A stretch of 23,149 nt of DNA from Firmicutes bacterium UBA5389 (lineage in GTDB: Bacteria; Bacillota; DTU025), in NCBI GenBank assembly GCA_002409965.1, contig DHON01000003.1, positions 1 through 23,149 on the forward strand, written 5' to 3'. The first letter of the stretch is position 1; the number at the start of each line of letters is the position of its first letter. The notes beneath the pieces were generated by a model that saw only the letters and a list, made by a program, of their open reading frames with translations, ran no database searches and was not told where the DNA came from. Below, in pieces: positions 22,122 through 23,149 of this stretch. The position numbers and the translations under genes are program-made.

Positions 22122-22937
22122 TCATGCCTGTTTCACGGCCTTTGTGGCCATGAACGTGCTGGGGAGATCACGCAGATCGGAATAGGGCACTCTGTACTTG
22201 ACCACTAGGTTACTATTGTCCCACTCGTTCATGTCGAACATGTACACGATTGGGTTCACAGGGTGCGTGTAACAATTGTTGCTCCTAGAGCTTGGCGTCA
22301 TTTCCTCAGCAATGGTTGGCTGGACTGCCCTGCGGTCTGTTTCAAGGTATCGTGCGAGATCGTTGCGGTGAGCGCTAGTCTCTCCGCTCAGGTCGGGAAT
22401 GGCTTTCATTCGGCCCGCAAGCTCGTCAACTCGTCCGTTGCTCAGCAACTCGAGCTACCCACACCAGAGCCCCGTCAAAGCCACGCTAATCCCGCAGGCC
22501 GCGAGCCTTAGGCACCCATGTGCCTCGCGGACGGTCGCGGGCACGGCCGAAAAGCGCCAAGCGCTTGGCCTGGACCGAGGCACCGCCGAGACGCGGCGGC
22601 CATACCCCCGCTCGAAGCTCTCGTCTTCGAAGCGCGACAGATCTCGCATGTCACCCGGCTCAAGCTGCGCAGGGCAATTGTCCAGAACGACAACATCAGC
22701 CCCAACCGCCGCCAAGATTGGTCCCTGCTGTCCTCCGCCTGATGCAAGGCACAGGACCTTCCTCCCTCGAAGCTCAGGATACCACTCTGCCGGCACCGGT
22801 TTCGCGGGTGTCAGAAGCAGACTCCACTTTCCAGCCCTGGCGTTGGCTATGGCTTCAGAGCTCACCGGCCTTGTCCATATGCTCCCTTTCTGCACCTCTT
22901 GGTTCCACGCTTCGCGGTTGAGTTCAAGCAAATCCAC
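22122..22937 (-). pseudogene. SAM-dependent methyltransferase pseudogene with an internal insertion
   Basis: The original start is still visible (GTG 22937, GAGGAGGG about 9 nt upstream). The first 108 codons are a good class I methyltransferase N-terminus: LNREAWNQEV, a VLCLASGGGQQGPILAAVGA motif I, and VVVLDNCPAQLE. About 17 codons are then missing before PGDMRDLSRFEDESF. After that the frame drifts (only REAHGCLR recalls the family) and stops at 22455. The family's next conserved block, NPIVYMFDMNEWDN with VVKYRVPYSDLRDLP, reappears in another frame at 22256-22122. About 200 nt of unrelated sequence lies between, where family spacing predicts about 30 nt. The C-terminal third of the gene is absent. 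It converges on the radical SAM gene and can no longer make an active enzyme. Confidence 0.8.
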
Positions 22938-22976
22938 AGCGACAGCCCTCCTCGCATAGCCTCAGAAGCACCCGGC

Positions 22977-23105
22977 ATCCTGCTCGAGTTTGTCTTCGAG
23001 GGATGGGATCCCGACCCAGTCGATTGCTTAGCTACTACACTACGCCATGGAATGTCCGTCTACGATGCCGCATATCTCCAGACCGCCCTAAGTAGCTCCC
23101 AATAA
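22977..23105 (+). pseudogene. VapC-like PIN-domain C-terminal remnant
   Basis: About 43 codons resemble the C-terminal half of PIN-domain toxins: the stretch LRHGMSVYDAAYLQTAL matches the family's helix with the conserved aspartate (usually H-G-L-S-V-Y-D-A-A-Y-L). The chain then stops at SSSQ, before the final conserved T-L-D that completes the acidic RNase site. No N-terminal PIN motif (hydrophobic strand, D-A-S/N) and no antitoxin gene is found upstream; that space is occupied by the methyltransferase start on the other strand. It is therefore a fragment of a VapBC-type toxin-antitoxin locus. Nothing is visible from 23106 to the window edge. Confidence 0.6.
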
Positions 23106-23149
23106 GTCCTTGCGCCATGCATTGGCGTGGAAGCCCCGCGGCAAGCGGT

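Noticed and set aside
22122..22448. Separate 108-residue gene on the minus strand
   Set aside because: Its C-terminal third is the displaced continuation of the methyltransferase (NPIVYMFD block). The N-terminal part has no recognised family and no convincing start.
1..23149. CRISPR array, tRNA, rRNA or intact insertion sequence
   Set aside because: No regularly spaced repeats, cloverleaf-like stretches, rRNA-like sequence or transposase motifs were recognised by eye on either strand. A covariance-model scan was not possible.

Overview
This is a GC-rich bacterial chromosome segment. It combines ribosome-binding sites of the GGAGG type, frequent GTG/TTG starts, an LL-H-like holin, a PsuG/ROK pair and a Dpp/Opp peptide operon with GntR control, which points to Bacillota. 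A signal-peptide protein ending in an aromatic beta-barrel-like C-terminus would fit a diderm Bacillota lineage (Limnochordia-like). That placement is inference, because no rRNA or marker gene lies in the window.

Left part (1-4440): the 3' end of a dicarboxylate/glutamate symporter gene; a C-terminal scrap of an Asp/Glu racemase gene; a small holin-like membrane protein; a 5'-truncated pyroglutamyl-peptidase gene; psuG (pseudouridine-5'-phosphate glycosidase); a divergent ROK-family regulator; and a frameshifted relic of a six-hairpin glycoside hydrolase. This stretch is visibly decaying.

Middle (4441-11713): a small lipoprotein, an M24 Xaa-Pro-type peptidase, an uncharacterised exported protein, an exported glycerophosphodiester phosphodiesterase with a recognisable promoter, and an apparent two-gene unit encoding a 656-residue lipoprotein and a barrel-like exported protein. 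A clear intrinsic terminator at 11605-11633 (minus strand) closes the next operon.

Core (11714-20726, minus strand): a nine-gene cluster in the order substrate-binding lipoprotein, permease B, permease C, a 46-residue CxxC microprotein, GntR/FCD regulator, M19 dipeptidase homologue, ATPase D, ATPase F, M20 dipeptidase. Spacing is tight, with a 1-nt stop/start overlap and a 4-nt GTGA overlap, so it reads as one import-and-cleave system for small peptides. A 7-6-7 palindrome lies just upstream of gntR, and a related 20-mer lies upstream of the first gene. I propose these are operators of the same regulator. The M19 protein lacks three of the usual metal ligands, so it may not be an ordinary dipeptidase.

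Right part (20727-23149): a divergent radical SAM protein of the biotin-synthase-like COG1856 type, whose start codon sits inside a 15-bp tandem duplication; a SAM-dependent methyltransferase pseudogene interrupted by about 200 nt of unrelated sequence; and a VapC-like PIN-domain remnant. No tRNA, rRNA, CRISPR array or intact mobile element was seen. The likeliest undescribed biology is the regulated peptide operon with its atypical M19 member and CxxC microprotein, followed by the radical SAM gene.
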